39,175 nt of DNA from Treponema sp. (GTDB lineage Bacteria > Spirochaetota > Spirochaetia > Treponematales > Treponemataceae): the NCBI RefSeq assembly GCF_024696245.1, contig NZ_JAILGZ010000053.1:1-39175 (forward strand), read 5' to 3'. Of the stretch, positions 22,860 to 30,311 are shown piece by piece. Under the pieces are notes generated by a model that was not told the origin of the DNA, ran no database searches, and was given only the letters and a program-made list of their open reading frames with translations. Position 1 is the stretch's first letter, and each line of letters begins with the position of its first letter. A program made the position numbers and the translations under genes.

Positions 22860-23810
22860 TCAGGAAACAACATTAACCGGACTGCCTTTAATCCATGAAT
22901 CAAGGTTATTGATTACTATATCAAGAAGTCTTTTTCTGGTTTCAAGAGGGGCCCAGGCAATGTGAGGAGTAAGTATACAGTTTTTTGCCTTAAGAAGGGG
23001 ATTATCCGCCCTCATAGGTTCTTCCTTTACTACGTCAGCGCCGTAACCTTTAAGCTGACCATTATTAAGCATGTCAGCAAGGTCTTTTTCATTTACAAGA
23101 CCACCTCTGGCTGTATTAATGAGTATGGTTTCAGGACCTGCGATTTTAGAAAGCAGATCCTTATTGAACATTTCTTCGTTATCTTTTGTTAAAGGGCAGT
23201 GGAGGCTTATAAAATCACATCCCTTAAGGCCTTCAAGTCCTACAGCTCTAACATTATCATCCTGAGCCCTCTGGCTTTTATTTACTGTAACTACATCCAT
23301 ACCAAAGGCCCTGGCAATTTTTGCAACCCTGGAACCAATGTTTCCATAACCTGCAATACCAAGCTTTTTACCGTCAAGTTCTGCAAGTGGTGCATTCCAG
23401 TAGCAGAAATCCGGAGAAGATGTCCATTGTCCCTTAAAAACACTTTCTGAATGCTCGGTAACCCTGTTGGTAAAGGCTGTAATAAGGGCAAATACATGCT
23501 GGGCTACTGCGGCAGTAGAATATGAAGGAACATTTGTTACGGTAACATTATGTTTTCTGCAGGCATCAAGATCTACAACATTATAACCTGTAGCCTGAAT
23601 GCCAATATATTTTAAAGAAGGGCAGGCTTTAAGAATATCTTCCGTAATTTTAATTTTATTCATGATGACAACATCACTGTCACCAATTCTTGTAATAACG
23701 TCTTTTTCTTCTGTACGGGGGTAAACAAAAACAGCCCCAAATCGTTCAAAAGACTTATAGCTTAAGTCTCCGGGATTCAGAGCATGTCCATCTAATATAG
23801 TAATTTTCAT
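22860..23810 (-). CDS. D-2-hydroxyacid dehydrogenase (glycerate dehydrogenase-like)
   Basis: A 316-aa NAD(P)-dependent oxidoreductase that interconverts a 2-keto acid and a D-2-hydroxy acid. The Rossmann motif is GYGNIG (154-159). The catalytic set is R235 (NTARGG), E263 or E264 (VKEEP) and H283 (TPHIAW). The overall pattern, with GIQATGYNVVD near residues 70-80, resembles glycerate/hydroxypyruvate dehydrogenases (HprA). The length is normal, with no ACT domain, so it is not a long PGDH. No clear Shine-Dalgarno precedes the ATG. A weak TTAGGC-N17-TATAGC pair overlaps the end of the upstream HMA gene. Substrate is uncertain. Confidence 0.85.
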   Translation of the reverse strand: MKITILDGHALNPGDLSYKSFERFGAVFVYPRTEEKDVITRIGDSDVVIMNKIKITEDILKACPSLKYIGIQATGYNVVDLDACRKHNVTVTNVPSYSTAAVAQHVFALITAFTNRVTEHSESVFKGQWTSSPDFCYWNAPLAELDGKKLGIAGYGNIGSRVAKIARAFGMDVVTVNKSQRAQDDNVRAVGLEGLKGCDFISLHCPLTKDNEEMFNKDLLSKIAGPETILINTARGGLVNEKDLADMLNNGQLKGYGADVVKEEPMRADNPLLKAKNCILTPHIAWAPLETRKRLLDIVINNLDSWIKGSPVNVVS

Positions 23811-23835
23811 TTAATGCTATAATTTAGTAAGGTAA

Positions 23836-24036
23836 TCAGCCTAATACTGTAACACCAGCAGATTCAATTGCGGCATTAATGGCATCTTCAGAAGCTCCAT
23901 CAAAATCAACGCAAACCTGACATTTTGCAACAGTTGAAACACAAGCTGTAACGCCTGCAACGCCTTTTACTGCGGCATCAACTTTTGCTGCTGTTCCATC
24001 GTCATCCATTCCTGTGACATAAATTTTTTTCTGCAT
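23836..24036 (-). CDS. Small HMA-fold protein lacking the CxxC metal site
   Basis: A 66-aa protein with the beta-alpha-beta-beta-alpha-beta pattern of heavy-metal-associated (HMA/CopZ-like) domains: KKIYVTGM, a helix, VAGVTACVS, CQVCVDF, a helix and GVTVLG. The usual GMTCxxC loop is replaced by GMDDDGT (residues 9-15), so the thiol copper/zinc site is absent. Three cysteines remain elsewhere (C32, C39, C42). It has its own promoter and a strong GAGGTGA Shine-Dalgarno, which suggests an expressed protein. It may bind a hard cation through the Asp cluster, or have lost metal binding. Both ideas are inference. Confidence 0.7.
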   Translation of the reverse strand: MQKKIYVTGMDDDGTAAKVDAAVKGVAGVTACVSTVAKCQVCVDFDGASEDAINAAIESAGVTVLG

Positions 24037-24067
24037 GGTTCACCTCACTAGTAATGTTATCTTTACA

Positions 24068-24096
24068 ATTATATGTTGAACAATTTAAATTAGCAA
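24068..24096 (-). promoter_or_regulatory. Promoter of the HMA-like gene
   Basis: On the minus strand TTGCTA (24096-24091), a 17-nt spacer and a perfect TATAAT (24073-24068). The leader is about 25 nt and contains GAGGTGA 6 nt before the ATG. Confidence 0.65.
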
Positions 24097-24116
24097 TACT
24101 TGAGAAATTGGAGATT

Positions 24117-25157
24117 TTAAACCTCTGACTTAGTCTTTTCCAGGGTAGTACGCCCCAGCTGACCGCAGGCTCCTCCAATTTTTGTTCCCCTTCTTTTTCT
24201 AAGGTTTACATTTATATGGTGCTTTTCAAGTATAGCAACAAAATTTTCACATTCCCTGTAGTCAGGAGTTTTAAAATCCAGTCCCGGTACAGGATTCCAT
24301 GGAATAAGGTTAACGTAAACGTCAATACCTCTGGCAAATTCAACCATGCGCATGGCACTTTCCTGGCTGGTGTTTTTTCCAGAAAGGAGGGCTGCTTCTA
24401 AAGTTACTCTCTGACCGGTTTTTTCTGCATAATAGGCTATGGCCTTTTTTAATTCCGGCAGGGGATTGCCCTTAGTTACAGGCATAAGTTGTGTCCTTAA
24501 GTCCGGATCTGCAGTTGTAAGTGAAATTGCCAGCCTCATTTTAGGACCTTTATCTGCCAGGTCATAGATGCCGCTGATTATTCCGCTGGTACTTAAAGTA
24601 ATCCTTCTTGAACTTAAAGCCCGTCCGTTTTTATCTGTAAGTACAGCTACAGCCTTTCTGATTGCTTCAAGGTTCTGCATAGGTTCACCCATACCCATAA
24701 AGACAATGTTGTCCAGGGTACCGGCTTCTTTTTCCATATACATAAACTCTTCTACAATTTCTCCTGCCGTAAGGTTTCTGGCAAGACCCAGCTGACCTGT
24801 CTGACAAAAGGCGCATTTCATTCCACAGCCGGCCTGACAGCTTACACAGGCAGTTTTTCTTCCTTCCTTGTCTGTAAGAAGAACGGTTTCTATAGCCCTT
24901 CCGTCCTCAAGGGTAATCTGAAGCTTTATTGTACCGTCAGGATCATGTAAGGTCTGGGATATTGAAGAAGAGTAGATGACAGCTTTTTCTTCAAGAAGTG
25001 CCCTGGTATCTTTATCAAGATTTTTCATCTGATCAAAAGTTCCGGCACCTTTATAAATCCACTGATATATTTGTTTTGCCCTGAAGGCCTGTTTAAGAGA
25101 CAGTTTTTCTGCTATCTCCTGAGGAAAAAGACCTGTAAGAATAATTTTATCTGACAT
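24117..25157 (-). CDS. rlmN: 23S rRNA (adenine2503-C2)-methyltransferase
   Basis: A 346-aa radical-SAM methyltransferase that methylates A2503 of 23S rRNA and, in many bacteria, A37 of some tRNAs. The radical-SAM cluster cysteines are C111, C115 and C118 (CGMKCAFC). The C-terminal catalytic cysteine is C331 in GGACGQLG. AFRAKQIYQWIY near the N-terminus, MGMGEPMQN and LAISLTTADPDLR are diagnostic of RlmN. RlmN is preferred over the resistance enzyme Cfr because of housekeeping context and overall RlmN character. It starts 17 nt after the TPR gene and is probably cotranscribed with it. Confidence 0.95.
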   Translation of the reverse strand: MSDKIILTGLFPQEIAEKLSLKQAFRAKQIYQWIYKGAGTFDQMKNLDKDTRALLEEKAVIYSSSISQTLHDPDGTIKLQITLEDGRAIETVLLTDKEGRKTACVSCQAGCGMKCAFCQTGQLGLARNLTAGEIVEEFMYMEKEAGTLDNIVFMGMGEPMQNLEAIRKAVAVLTDKNGRALSSRRITLSTSGIISGIYDLADKGPKMRLAISLTTADPDLRTQLMPVTKGNPLPELKKAIAYYAEKTGQRVTLEAALLSGKNTSQESAMRMVEFARGIDVYVNLIPWNPVPGLDFKTPDYRECENFVAILEKHHINVNLRKRRGTKIGGACGQLGRTTLEKTKSEV

Positions 25158-25174
25158 AATTGTTCAGGATTAAA

Positions 25175-26326
25175 TCATTCTCCCTTGATTTTTGCAAGCA
25201 GTTCATTAACATTCTGATTTTTGATTCCAAATCTCTGGAATGATTCAAGAGTGCTTATGGCATCTGCCTTACGGTTCATTTTAAGATAGCAGTCTGCAAG
25301 ATCAAGATAAAGCCTGTAATTCTTTTCGTCGTCCCTGATAAGGCTGGAGAATCTTTTTGCAGCTTCTTCGTATTTACCTTCACCTTTACAGATAAGGGCA
25401 AGACCCATTGCAGCATAGATATCAAAGTCTATGTTCATGGCCCTGTTGTAATATTCTGCAGCTGTAGAGTAATCACCAAGATTACGGTAAGCATCTCCTG
25501 TTCTTGTAAGGATAACTTTATTTTTAGGATCGATTTCAAGAATACGGTTCCAGTAATCAATAGACCTGAACTGCTGGTTCATTCCACGGTAGCAGTCTGC
25601 AATACCAAAGAGGGCATAGAAGTTATTAGGATCCATTTCAAGGGCACGTTCAAAATAAGGAAGTCCCTGTTCAAAGGTCTTAAGCTTTCTATGGCAGTTA
25701 CCTATGGAAGTAAGAACCCTGATGTCAACATGAGATGGAGGAGCATCAAGCATACGGGTCCAATAGTAAAGGGCATCCTTGTACTCCTTAAAGTCGTAGT
25801 GAAGATGACCAAGACCAATTAAAGCGTAGGCATTGTTCTGTTCCATATCCAGAACCTGCAGGTAAAGTTCCTTTGACTTACGGAAATCCCTGATTTTACG
25901 GTAAGCATCTGCAACACGGGTAAGGACTGTAATATTCCTGTCATCGTGAATAAGATACTGTTCCCAGATTTCTATTGCCTTGTGGAACTGATTTAATGCC
26001 TTGTAACAGTCAGCAAGACCAAAGAGGGCGTAATTATTGCCCGGGTGGCATGCAAGACACTTGCTGTAATGTCTGATTGCCTGATTAAAATTACCCCTTT
26101 TACGTTCACAGTCTCCTAAACCTACAAGGGCATAGTTATTATTTGCTTCAATATCAAGAATCTTGCTGAATGCATTAATTGCTTCCTGTGTAAGGTTTTC
26201 CTTTAAGAGCTGATATCCTCTTTTTGATAATTCGCTGATTTCTTTTGCTGTTGAATCTTCGTTCATGCCCTGTTCGATAAATTCGCCCTGAGTCATGTCG
26301 TATTCGTTCTGGTTTTCTGTTTTCAT
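25175..26326 (-). CDS. Tetratricopeptide-repeat protein
   Basis: A 383-aa protein with no signal peptide, made almost wholly of TPR units from about residue 30 to the end. Several repeats share a very similar core, for instance NNYALVGLGDCERKRGNFNQA, NNYALFGLADCYKALNQFHKA and NNFYALFGIADCYRGMNQ, spaced about 68 residues apart and alternating with VLTRVADAYRKI-type units. The two-unit periodicity suggests duplication of a TPR pair. TPR solenoids mediate protein-protein contact. The partner is unknown. CGAGGT lies before the ATG. The upstream 113-aa gene is 11 nt away and rlmN follows 17 nt downstream, so all three form one operon. Confidence 0.85.
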   Translation of the reverse strand: MKTENQNEYDMTQGEFIEQGMNEDSTAKEISELSKRGYQLLKENLTQEAINAFSKILDIEANNNYALVGLGDCERKRGNFNQAIRHYSKCLACHPGNNYALFGLADCYKALNQFHKAIEIWEQYLIHDDRNITVLTRVADAYRKIRDFRKSKELYLQVLDMEQNNAYALIGLGHLHYDFKEYKDALYYWTRMLDAPPSHVDIRVLTSIGNCHRKLKTFEQGLPYFERALEMDPNNFYALFGIADCYRGMNQQFRSIDYWNRILEIDPKNKVILTRTGDAYRNLGDYSTAAEYYNRAMNIDFDIYAAMGLALICKGEGKYEEAAKRFSSLIRDDEKNYRLYLDLADCYLKMNRKADAISTLESFQRFGIKNQNVNELLAKIKGE

Positions 26327-26337
26327 TTTTTACCTCG

Positions 26338-26679
26338 TTATTCGTCTTTCAACATTACTGAAACAACGGATGCTATTTTTTCTATAATCGGGGCGCTTTT
26401 ACGCTGATTGTGTGCAAGTGTATACATCCTGATGGCGTTCATGTAATCTTTTTTTTCAAGATACTTGTCACCTGTACGGCTTAAACCATCAGAATATCCT
26501 GTTGTAACATAGATGCGTTCGGCCATATCGAATTTGCCTTCGTTGAACAGTACGTTAGCTCTTCTGTTCAGTGCAACTTTCTGCTGGTCAGAAAGAGGTG
26601 CGGTCTGAAAATCTGTAGTTTTTATAAAACCACGGGAACCTTGTTTCTGTTCTATAGCCTTTTTTAAATTTTCATCCAT
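26338..26679 (-). CDS. Conserved hypothetical protein, possible short TPR-like helical protein
   Basis: A 113-aa soluble protein. The first 30 residues are polar. The rest reads as three helix pairs, with NRRANVLFNEGKFDMAERIYVTT (38-60) and GDKYLEKKDYMNAIRMYTLAHNQ (about 71-93) resembling degenerate TPR units. No catalytic motif is visible. The gene precedes the TPR protein and rlmN in an operon and may be a partner or offshoot of the TPR protein. I do not recognise a named family. A promoter with a perfect TTGACA lies in the end of rsmD, and no Shine-Dalgarno is seen. Confidence 0.7.
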   Translation of the reverse strand: MDENLKKAIEQKQGSRGFIKTTDFQTAPLSDQQKVALNRRANVLFNEGKFDMAERIYVTTGYSDGLSRTGDKYLEKKDYMNAIRMYTLAHNQRKSAPIIEKIASVVSVMLKDE

Positions 26680-26691
26680 ATACTTAATTAA

Positions 26692-26719
26692 AGTTTAACT
26701 TGTTATTCTGATTTGTCAA
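26692..26719 (-). promoter_or_regulatory. Promoter inside the 3' end of rsmD
   Basis: On the minus strand a perfect TTGACA (26719-26714), a 16-nt spacer and TAAACT (26697-26692). The -35 falls in the last codons of rsmD. The start would be near 26685, giving a leader of only about 6 nt before the ATG at 26679. Confidence 0.5.
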
Positions 26720-27272
26720 GTTTTTGTTGAAAAGTATAAAAATGAACTATGGATCTGCCATATATTCTTTTATCTTTTAAAACAAGACCTTCTGTTTCTT
26801 CCGGTAAAGGATCTTCTGAAGGAAAGTGAATCAGCAGGGTGCCATTCTCTTTAAGAAGCTTTCTTTTGCCAATAGTTTCAAGTAATTCCTTCCTGAATTT
26901 ATAAGGAAAGGGCGGGTCAAGAAAAATATAGTCAAAGGATTCCTTGCATCTTTTTAAGAAGAGTTCAACTGCCATAAAATGACATTTAATCCTTACTCCA
27001 AATTCTTCCGTCATGGCAACATTTTCAAAAACTGTCTTAGCCTTTGATTTGTCCATTTCACACAGGGTTACCTGACTTGCTCCATGAGAAGCTGCTTCGA
27101 TAGCAATTGTTCCTGAGCCTGAAAATAAATCAAGAAAGGATTTTCCTTCAAGATATGGACCAATTATATCAAAGATAGACTCCCTCATTCGGTCCATAGC
27201 CGGTCTTATGGCCATTTTTCCGTTAGGAGTACGGGTTTGTCTTCCCTTTAATTTACCACCTGTTATTCTCAT
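26703..27272 (-). CDS. rsmD: 16S rRNA (guanine966-N2)-methyltransferase
   Basis: A 189-aa class I SAM methyltransferase that modifies G966 of 16S rRNA. It begins MRITGGKLKGR as RsmD proteins do. RPAMDRMRESIFDI (23-36) is the family signature, FLDLFSGSGTIAIEA (46-60) is the SAM-binding motif I, and DPPF (119-122) is the catalytic motif IV for exocyclic amine methylation. AGGATA precedes the start. It lies 9 nt downstream of the ankyrin-repeat gene and is probably cotranscribed with it. Confidence 0.93.
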   Translation of the reverse strand: MRITGGKLKGRQTRTPNGKMAIRPAMDRMRESIFDIIGPYLEGKSFLDLFSGSGTIAIEAASHGASQVTLCEMDKSKAKTVFENVAMTEEFGVRIKCHFMAVELFLKRCKESFDYIFLDPPFPYKFRKELLETIGKRKLLKENGTLLIHFPSEDPLPEETEGLVLKDKRIYGRSIVHFYTFQQKLDKSE

Positions 27273-27281
27273 CTTTTTATC

Positions 27282-28910
27282 CTAGCGTGCAGAACTGTTA
27301 AGTGCCCAGTAAACATCGTCATGCTTAAGGTTGGAATTAAGTTTTGCATAATCAAAAGCTGTCTTTCCTTCATGATCCTGAATTCCTGGTTTTGCACCGT
27401 TGTCCATAAGGATTTTTATTACATGTGTTGAAGAGCCATACTGAGCTGCATACATAAGTGGTGTTTTTCCCTTCCAGAGTCTGTTAAGGGGAATATCCAG
27501 ATCAAGGAAAACCTGCATTTTGGCTTCCCTTACATGAGATTCTCCCTGACTGCTGGTAACGGTCATTATAAAGGCTCTGTAAACTTCATCTTCTGTTATT
27601 GTACGGTCTTTAAGAAGAACCTTAATTATCTGAGGATTCTGGGAATAATCTGCAGCCATAAGAAGGGGAGTTGCGTTGTATTTGTTTCTTACCCTTATAT
27701 GAGCACCCTTATCAATGAGACGGTTTATAATTGAAAGGCTGTTCTGATAACGGCAGGCATACATTAAGGCAGACCATCCGTCCTTATCCCTTAAGTTAGG
27801 ATCTGCACCGCTTTTAAGGAGGTTTTCAACGTCCCAGTCATTTCCGGCTTTTGCAGCCTTCATCAGAAGTGTAACTCCGTTTTTATCTGCAGCATCAGGA
27901 TTTTCTATGGTAAATATTTTCTTTTCTTCTTCCTGAATCTGTTCTTCTGTATTTAAAGCAAAGTCATAAAGGTAGGTATTTGAATAAGATTTATAGCTTT
28001 CAGTTTTTTTTGGAGCTGGTTTTTCTTCTTTTTCCGTAGGAATTTCCGGAATAATAACATCAGGATTAACATTTGGTACTTCTTCTTTTTCAGGAATATC
28101 TTCTTCAACCTGACTTTCCTGGTTATCACCGGAAACAATTACTGGTGTTACAGTGTAGGTAATTTTATCTGCATCACCGGAACTGATTCTTTTTACATCA
28201 TCTTCATTATTTTCTACAGGAGTATTTTCTGCAGGACTTTCTTCAACACTTTCTACCGGATTTTCCTGAGGAGGAATTTCTTCTGCCAGACTCTCTTCTT
28301 CCTGCTGAACTTCAGGAACTTCTTCTTTAATTTCTTCTTTTTCAGCTTCTTCCGCTGCTTTTTTTGCAGCCTTTGCTTTTTTAGCTTCTTCTTTTTCTAG
28401 TTTTTTTTGAACTACAACTTCAGGATCATCAGTAAAAGATGTAAGGACAGGATAAACTTCTTCGTAATTAGGATTTTCCTTTACATGATCAAAGCAGCTT
28501 TTTCCTGAATCATCTTTTTTTGTAAGGCGGTCATCAATACCAATACCAAAAACTGTTCCAAATTTAATTATATATTTTACGGCTTTAGGGTCAGTTACGT
28601 AACGGCAGGCATACATTACGGAAGTTCTGCCGTCCTTGGACATGGTTGTTACGTCTATACCGCAGAGTGAAGCAGTCTTTATAATGTCATAGGGCCTGTT
28701 ATTGTGAAGTACAAGCATAAGGAAATTTTCCCTGTTGGAACCAAAAAGTCTGGTATAAAGTCTGTCATCACTTTTAACGGCGTCTTTAATTTCTTTTGCG
28801 CTTCCTTCAGCTGCAAGCTTTACATAATCAACAGCTGCCTCTTCAGAAATAACTGAGGAAAAGGTAAATGAGAGCATCAATAATATAGTAATAATTTTTT
28901 TCATAATCAT
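27282..28910 (-). CDS. Exported ankyrin-repeat protein with acidic linker
   Basis: A 542-aa protein with a signal peptide (about 1-22, ending SSVIS), so it probably acts in the periplasm or at the cell surface. One or two ankyrin-like units lie at about 28-145 (DGRTSVMYACRYVTDPKAVKYII). A low-complexity Glu/Lys/Pro-rich linker follows from about 165 to 325. A second block of about four ankyrin repeats occupies 340-535 (NGVTLLMKAAKAGN, DGWSALMYACRYQN, YNATPLLMAADYSQN, GKTPLMYAAQYGS). The MYACRYxxxxxxV phrase recurs in both blocks, indicating duplication. Two ATGs, 28910 and 28904, are possible. The second begins MKKII like a typical signal peptide. A promoter -10 lies 5 nt before the first. 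Binding partner is unknown. Confidence 0.85.
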   Translation of the reverse strand: MIMKKIITILLMLSFTFSSVISEEAAVDYVKLAAEGSAKEIKDAVKSDDRLYTRLFGSNRENFLMLVLHNNRPYDIIKTASLCGIDVTTMSKDGRTSVMYACRYVTDPKAVKYIIKFGTVFGIGIDDRLTKKDDSGKSCFDHVKENPNYEEVYPVLTSFTDDPEVVVQKKLEKEEAKKAKAAKKAAEEAEKEEIKEEVPEVQQEEESLAEEIPPQENPVESVEESPAENTPVENNEDDVKRISSGDADKITYTVTPVIVSGDNQESQVEEDIPEKEEVPNVNPDVIIPEIPTEKEEKPAPKKTESYKSYSNTYLYDFALNTEEQIQEEEKKIFTIENPDAADKNGVTLLMKAAKAGNDWDVENLLKSGADPNLRDKDGWSALMYACRYQNSLSIINRLIDKGAHIRVRNKYNATPLLMAADYSQNPQIIKVLLKDRTITEDEVYRAFIMTVTSSQGESHVREAKMQVFLDLDIPLNRLWKGKTPLMYAAQYGSSTHVIKILMDNGAKPGIQDHEGKTAFDYAKLNSNLKHDDVYWALNSSAR

Positions 28911-28915
28911 TTTTT

Positions 28916-28944
28916 ATTATAAAATAGTTCATTGTAAAAAACAA
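28916..28944 (-). promoter_or_regulatory. Promoter of the ankyrin gene, probably leaderless
   Basis: On the minus strand TTGTTT (28944-28939), a 17-nt spacer and a perfect TATAAT (28921-28916). Transcription would begin at about 28909, on top of the ATG at 28910 and just before that at 28904. It is divergent from the rpsF promoter. Confidence 0.6.
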
Positions 28945-28967
28945 CTGATTACTTATTATAGCTGTCG

Positions 28968-28996
28968 TTGACTTAATGTTCTTATTCTGATATCTT
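28968..28996 (+). promoter_or_regulatory. Strong promoter of the rpsF operon
   Basis: TTGACT (28968-28973), a 17-nt spacer and TATCTT (28991-28996). The start would be near 29003, giving a leader of about 54 nt that includes a hairpin and AAGGAG before the rpsF ATG. Confidence 0.7.
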
Positions 28997-29006
28997 AAAG
29001 CTCCCC

Positions 29007-29030
29007 TTGGAACAGCGTATGCCGTTCCCA
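29007..29030 (+). ncRNA. Candidate S6:S18-binding leader hairpin of rpsF
   Basis: GGAAC (29009-29013) pairs with GTTCC (29024-29028). Inside, GC (29015-29016) pairs with GC (29021-29022) around a GTAT loop, leaving unpaired bases on both sides and a CCG at 29022-29024 on the 3' side. A CCG in a bulge beside a short apical stem is the described signature of the S6:S18 autoregulatory motif in rpsF leaders. Position and sequence fit, but no covariation could be tested. Confidence 0.5.
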
Positions 29031-29056
29031 TTTTAGACCATAAGGAGAAACATACG

Positions 29057-29347
29057 ATGAGAAAGTATGAACTTATGACAATTTATCCTGTAGAGGATGA
29101 AAAGTACAATGATGGTATTGCTACACTTAAAGCAGACCTGGCAAAATTCGGTGCAGAAATCGAAAAGGAAGAACCATACGGTGACCGCGACCTTACTTAC
29201 GAAGTAAAGAAGCTTAACCGCGGAAGATTCGTTCTTCTTAACATCAAGGCTAACCCTTCAAAAATTGCTGAACTTGATGCAGCATTTAAATTCAACAAGA
29301 ACCTTCTTAAATATCTTTTCGTATTAAAAGAAGAAAAAAAAGCATAA
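29057..29347 (+). CDS. rpsF: 30S ribosomal protein S6
   Basis: A 96-aa ribosomal protein that binds 16S rRNA in the platform of the 30S subunit together with S18. The sequence MRKYELMTIYPVED, then the DRDLTYEVKKLNRGRFVLLNI segment (about 54-74) and FKFNKNLLKYLFVLKEE are typical S6. AAGGAG precedes the start. It leads the conserved rpsF-ssb-rpsR-rplI cluster and has a candidate autoregulatory hairpin in its leader. Confidence 0.95.
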   Translation: MRKYELMTIYPVEDEKYNDGIATLKADLAKFGAEIEKEEPYGDRDLTYEVKKLNRGRFVLLNIKANPSKIAELDAAFKFNKNLLKYLFVLKEEKKA

Positions 29348-29381
29348 GCTGAATCACTAATACACCTTTTCGGAGTTAAAA

Positions 29382-29882
29382 ATGGCAAGAGTTTCAGATT
29401 TAAATTGTGTAATCCTTATTGGAAACTTAACAAGAGATGCAGAAATGTCTTTTATGAACAATGGCAATGCTGTAGTTAATTTTTCAATTGCGATTAACCG
29501 CAGTAAAAAAGATGGTGATCAGTGGGTGAGTGAAGCAAATTATTTTGAAGTAGCTTACTTTGGAAAACCGGCTGAAGCTGTAAAGCCTTATCTTACAAAA
29601 GGTAAAAAGATTGCGGTACAGGGGTCCCTTAAACAGGACAGATGGGAAAAAGACGGTCAGAAATTCAGCAAGGTAAGAATTGTTGCTGATTCCGTTCAGC
29701 TTATTGGCGGACGTTCTGATGGTGAAGATATGTCGTCTTCAGGGGGCTATCAGGCAAGACCTTCTTTTACTCAGAGACCTCAGGCAGCTTCAATGCCACA
29801 GAACGATTTTTATGATGGTTCTGCAGGTCCGGAATCTTTCGGCGGTGACAACGGTGGCTTCTCAGAAGATATACCGTTCTAA
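29382..29882 (+). CDS. ssb: Single-stranded DNA-binding protein
   Basis: A 166-aa OB-fold protein that coats single-stranded DNA in replication, recombination and repair. The N-terminal domain (about 1-108) contains NCVILIGNLTRDAEM, NFSIAINRSKKDGDQW and YLTKGKKIAVQGSLKQDRWEKDGQ. A disordered Gly/Ser/Pro/Gln linker leads to the acidic tip EDIPF (162-166), which recruits partner proteins. A CGGAG sequence precedes the ATG. Its place between rpsF and rpsR is the standard bacterial arrangement. Confidence 0.95.
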   Translation: MARVSDLNCVILIGNLTRDAEMSFMNNGNAVVNFSIAINRSKKDGDQWVSEANYFEVAYFGKPAEAVKPYLTKGKKIAVQGSLKQDRWEKDGQKFSKVRIVADSVQLIGGRSDGEDMSSSGGYQARPSFTQRPQAASMPQNDFYDGSAGPESFGGDNGGFSEDIPF

Positions 29883-29917
29883 ACAGCCCTAACACTTAAA
29901 ATTTCAGGAGAAATACT

Positions 29918-30241
29918 ATGGCAGACGAAACAAATGAATCTGTAGAAATGAAAGAAGAAGTTACACAGGAACAGCTTCAGGACTCAGGACGTGAGGACGA
30001 AGTTCGTGGTGGACGCAATGGTAAGGGAAAGGCTTTCTTCCACAAGAAGGTTTGCCGTTTCTGCGCTAACAAAGGCACAATCGATTACAAAGACAGCGAT
30101 GCTCTTCGCCGTTACACAACAGAACGCGGTAAGATTCTTCCACGCCGCATTACTGGTACATGTGCTAAGCACCAGAAGGAACTTGCAGTAGCAATCAAAC
30201 GTGCACGTGCAATCTGCCTTCTTCCATACGTTGCTGACTAA
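29918..30241 (+). CDS. rpsR: 30S ribosomal protein S18 with acidic N-terminal extension
   Basis: A 107-aa S18. The conserved core starts near residue 38 ([12 protein letters not shown]) and runs to the end, with [32 protein letters not shown]46, C49, C82 and H85 form a possible zinc site, so this is the C+ form of S18. The first 35 residues are an acidic then Gly/Arg extension not found in the roughly 75-residue E. coli protein. AGGAGA sits 7 nt before the chosen ATG. No internal ATG in the extension looks better, since M11 lacks a ribosome-binding site. S18 pairs with S6 in the ribosome. Confidence 0.95.
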   Translation: MADETNESVEMKEEVTQEQLQDSGREDEVRGGRNGKGKAFFHKKVCRFCANKGTIDYKDSDALRRYTTERGKILPRRITGTCAKHQKELAVAIKRARAICLLPYVAD

Positions 30242-30259
30242 TAAAAAAAATCTAAATAA

Positions 30260-30289
30260 GGCCGTGGCTTACTCCTGGTAACACTGGCC
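30260..30289 (+). promoter_or_regulatory. Structured hairpin between rpsR and rplI
   Basis: GGCC pairs with GGCC, GTG with CAC after a one-base bulge, and TTAC with GTAA around a TCCTG loop. There is no U-run after it, so it is not an intrinsic terminator. It may be a processing, stability or translational-control element in the 70-nt gap before rplI. Confidence 0.45.
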
Positions 30290-30311
30290 TCAAAAATAAT
30301 AGGAGCTTGAA

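Noticed and set aside
24117-25157. The radical-SAM gene as a Cfr-type antibiotic-resistance enzyme
   Set aside because: Sequence character and the housekeeping operon context fit RlmN, and no mobile element is nearby.
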